Assembly: GCA_024641985.1 (NCBI GenBank)
Contig: JAHEBZ010000003.1
Location: 372,001 to 436,000 of the forward strand
DNA length: 64,000 nucleotides
Source of the DNA: Rhodoluna sp.
GTDB taxonomy: Bacteria > Actinomycetota > Actinomycetes > Actinomycetales > Microbacteriaceae
Reading direction: 5' to 3'
Position 1 is the first letter of the stretch. Each line of letters begins with the position of its first letter. Below are positions 63,085 through 64,000 of this stretch, in pieces. Under the pieces are notes generated by a model. That model worked only from the letters and a program-made list of their open reading frames with translations, had not been told where the DNA came from and did no database searches. Position numbers and translations under genes: made by a program.

Positions 63085-64000
63085 TTAGCTGCGCTTACGC
63101 TTCTCGCGCACGCGCATGCCAACCTCAATCGGGCTTCCCTCAAAACCGTAGGTTTCGCGAAGTCGACGCGTGATGAATCGGCGATAACCAGGCTCTAAGA
63201 AACCGGTGGTGAACAAAACAAATTTTGGTGGGCGGCTGCCAGCTTGGGTTGCAAACAAAATTCTCGGCTGTTTTCCGCCGCGAACCGGGTGGGGCGTTTC
63301 CATGGCCAACTCTTGGATGAAAGCGTTTAGCTTGCCCGTAGGAATTCGCTGATCCCATGAGTCGAGAGCCACTTCAAGCGCTGGCACCAGCTTTTCAACG
63401 TGGCGACCGGTCTTTGCCGAGATATTCACTCGTGGCGCCCAATCAACGTGAGCCAGATCTTGCTCAATTTCGCGTTCGAGGTAGCGTCGACGATCGTCGT
63501 CGATTTCATCCCACTTGTTGAATGCCAACACCAAAGCGCGACCCGACTCGAGAGCCATGTCGACGATGCGAATATCGGCCTCGCTGATTGGCTGGGTTAC
63601 ATCAAACAAAACAACTGCAACTTCGGCTCGCTCAAGAGCGGCAGCCGTGCGAAGCGAAGCATAAAAATCGGCACCCTGCGCAAGGTGAAGGCGGCGGCGA
63701 ATACCGGCGGTGTCTACGAAACGCCAGATCTTTCCGGCAAGCTCTACCTGTTCGTCGATTGGGTCACGCGTGGTGCCAGCTAAGTCGTTCACCACGGCAC
63801 GCTCAGAACCGACTGCCTTGTTCAAAAGCGAAGACTTGCCAACATTTGGTCGGCCAATCAGAGCAACCCTGCGTGGGCCGCCAAATTCTTCTTTGGCAAC
63901 GGCTGAAACCTTAGGCAAAACCTTCATCGCCGCGTCAAGCATGTCTGCCACTCCGCGACCGTGCAGGGCCGAAACTGGGTATGGCTCGCCCAAACCGAGC
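63085..64000 (-). CDS. der: Ribosome-associated GTPase Der (5'-truncated by window edge)
   Basis: Essential GTPase for 50S subunit assembly. Only the C-terminal part is in the window (about 305 residues): the end of the first G domain ([13 protein letters not shown]), the full second G domain ([16 protein letters not shown], switch [33 protein letters not shown]) and the KH-like C-terminal domain ([22 protein letters not shown], ending in KRKRS). The frame stays open to the edge; the TTG at 63993 is an internal Leu. It lies 15 nt upstream of the phosphatidyltransferase gene. Confidence 0.95.
   Translation of the reverse strand, partial: LGLGEPYPVSALHGRGVADMLDAAMKVLPKVSAVAKEEFGGPRRVALIGRPNVGKSSLLNKAVGSERAVVNDLAGTTRDPIDEQVELAGKIWRFVDTAGIRRRLHLAQGADFYASLRTAAALERAEVAVVLFDVTQPISEADIRIVDMALESGRALVLAFNKWDEIDDDRRRYLEREIEQDLAHVDWAPRVNISAKTGRHVEKLVPALEVALDSWDQRIPTGKLNAFIQELAMETPHPVRGGKQPRILFATQAGSRPPKFVLFTTGFLEPGYRRFITRRLRETYGFEGSPIEVGMRVREKRKRS

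Noticed and set aside
1-64000. Mobile elements, CRISPR arrays, tRNA or rRNA genes, horizontally acquired islands
   Set aside because: No transposase, integrase, regular direct repeats with spacers, cloverleaf-like sequence or compositional break was seen; the gene content is core housekeeping throughout.

Overview
This is core chromosomal sequence from an actinobacterium of about 50% G+C, very probably a member of Microbacteriaceae. The compact genome and moderate G+C would fit the small-celled freshwater Rhodoluna/Aquiluna (Luna) lineage, but that placement is inferred from gene content and style, not from an rRNA gene. Diagnostic actinobacterial genes include RbpA, GarA/OdhI, Wag31/DivIVA, SepF, an Rv2175c-like regulator beside a PASTA kinase, the qcrCAB-ctaE-ctaF oxidase set, a class II DAHP synthase, DUF3040 and DUF3043. 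Coding density is very high. No gap exceeds 300 bases: the largest are 20299-20537 (239 nt) and 45379-45609 (231 nt), and both hold regulatory sites. I see no tRNA, rRNA, insertion sequence, prophage or CRISPR array.

Layout. 1-4317: lnt (cut by the left edge) and ppm1, rbpA, a glycerophosphodiesterase, a YczE-type membrane protein and a Nudix hydrolase. 4395-15722: a respiratory block with trpD, ctaE-qcrC-qcrA-qcrB (plus strand), a small ABM-fold protein, ctaC-ctaD-ctaF (minus strand), erpA, an M20 peptidase and a DUF3043 protein. Together the qcr and cta genes encode a complete cytochrome bcc-aa3 supercomplex. 15800-22470: pyrD, then nrdR-nrdJ behind a tandem pair of NrdR boxes, hisD and a flavin reductase. 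22500-45378: an unbroken minus-strand run of about 23 kb that is the division and cell wall (dcw) cluster. In transcription order it is mraZ, rsmH, ftsL-like, ftsI, murE, murF, mraY, murD, ftsW, murG, murC, ftsQ, ftsZ, yggS, sepF, yggT, wag31, lspA, rluD-like and dnaE. Many neighbours overlap by 1-4 nt. 45610-54422: DUF3040, a polyprenyl diphosphate synthase, the Rv2175c/PknL pair, and aroG, plsC, a ROK sugar kinase and fadD, an order that recalls the mycobacterial Rv2163c-Rv2187 region. 54436-64000: def, an EspI-like MinD ATPase, pyc, an orphan ParA, two MerR regulators (one FtsR-like), garA, pgsA and der (cut by the right edge).

How it fits together. The window joins envelope synthesis (Mur enzymes, divisome, Lnt/Ppm1, PgsA, PlsC) to its likely controllers: MraZ, an FtsR-like MerR protein, a PASTA kinase, and GarA, which in relatives couples Ser/Thr phosphorylation to central metabolism. 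Promoters follow a clear pattern. At least eight genes have a TANNNT -10 box exactly 6 or 7 nt before the start codon and no ribosome binding site, which predicts leaderless transcripts.

I found no convincing unknown multi-gene system. The observations most worth following are the four-unit MraZ operator, the NrdR box pair, two dyads upstream of ftsZ, a triple 11-residue Thr repeat in the kinase juxtamembrane region, an altered substrate motif in MurE, and an EspI-like ATPase with no type VII secretion genes in view. Protein functions are recognised from sequence motifs by eye; no database search was run.
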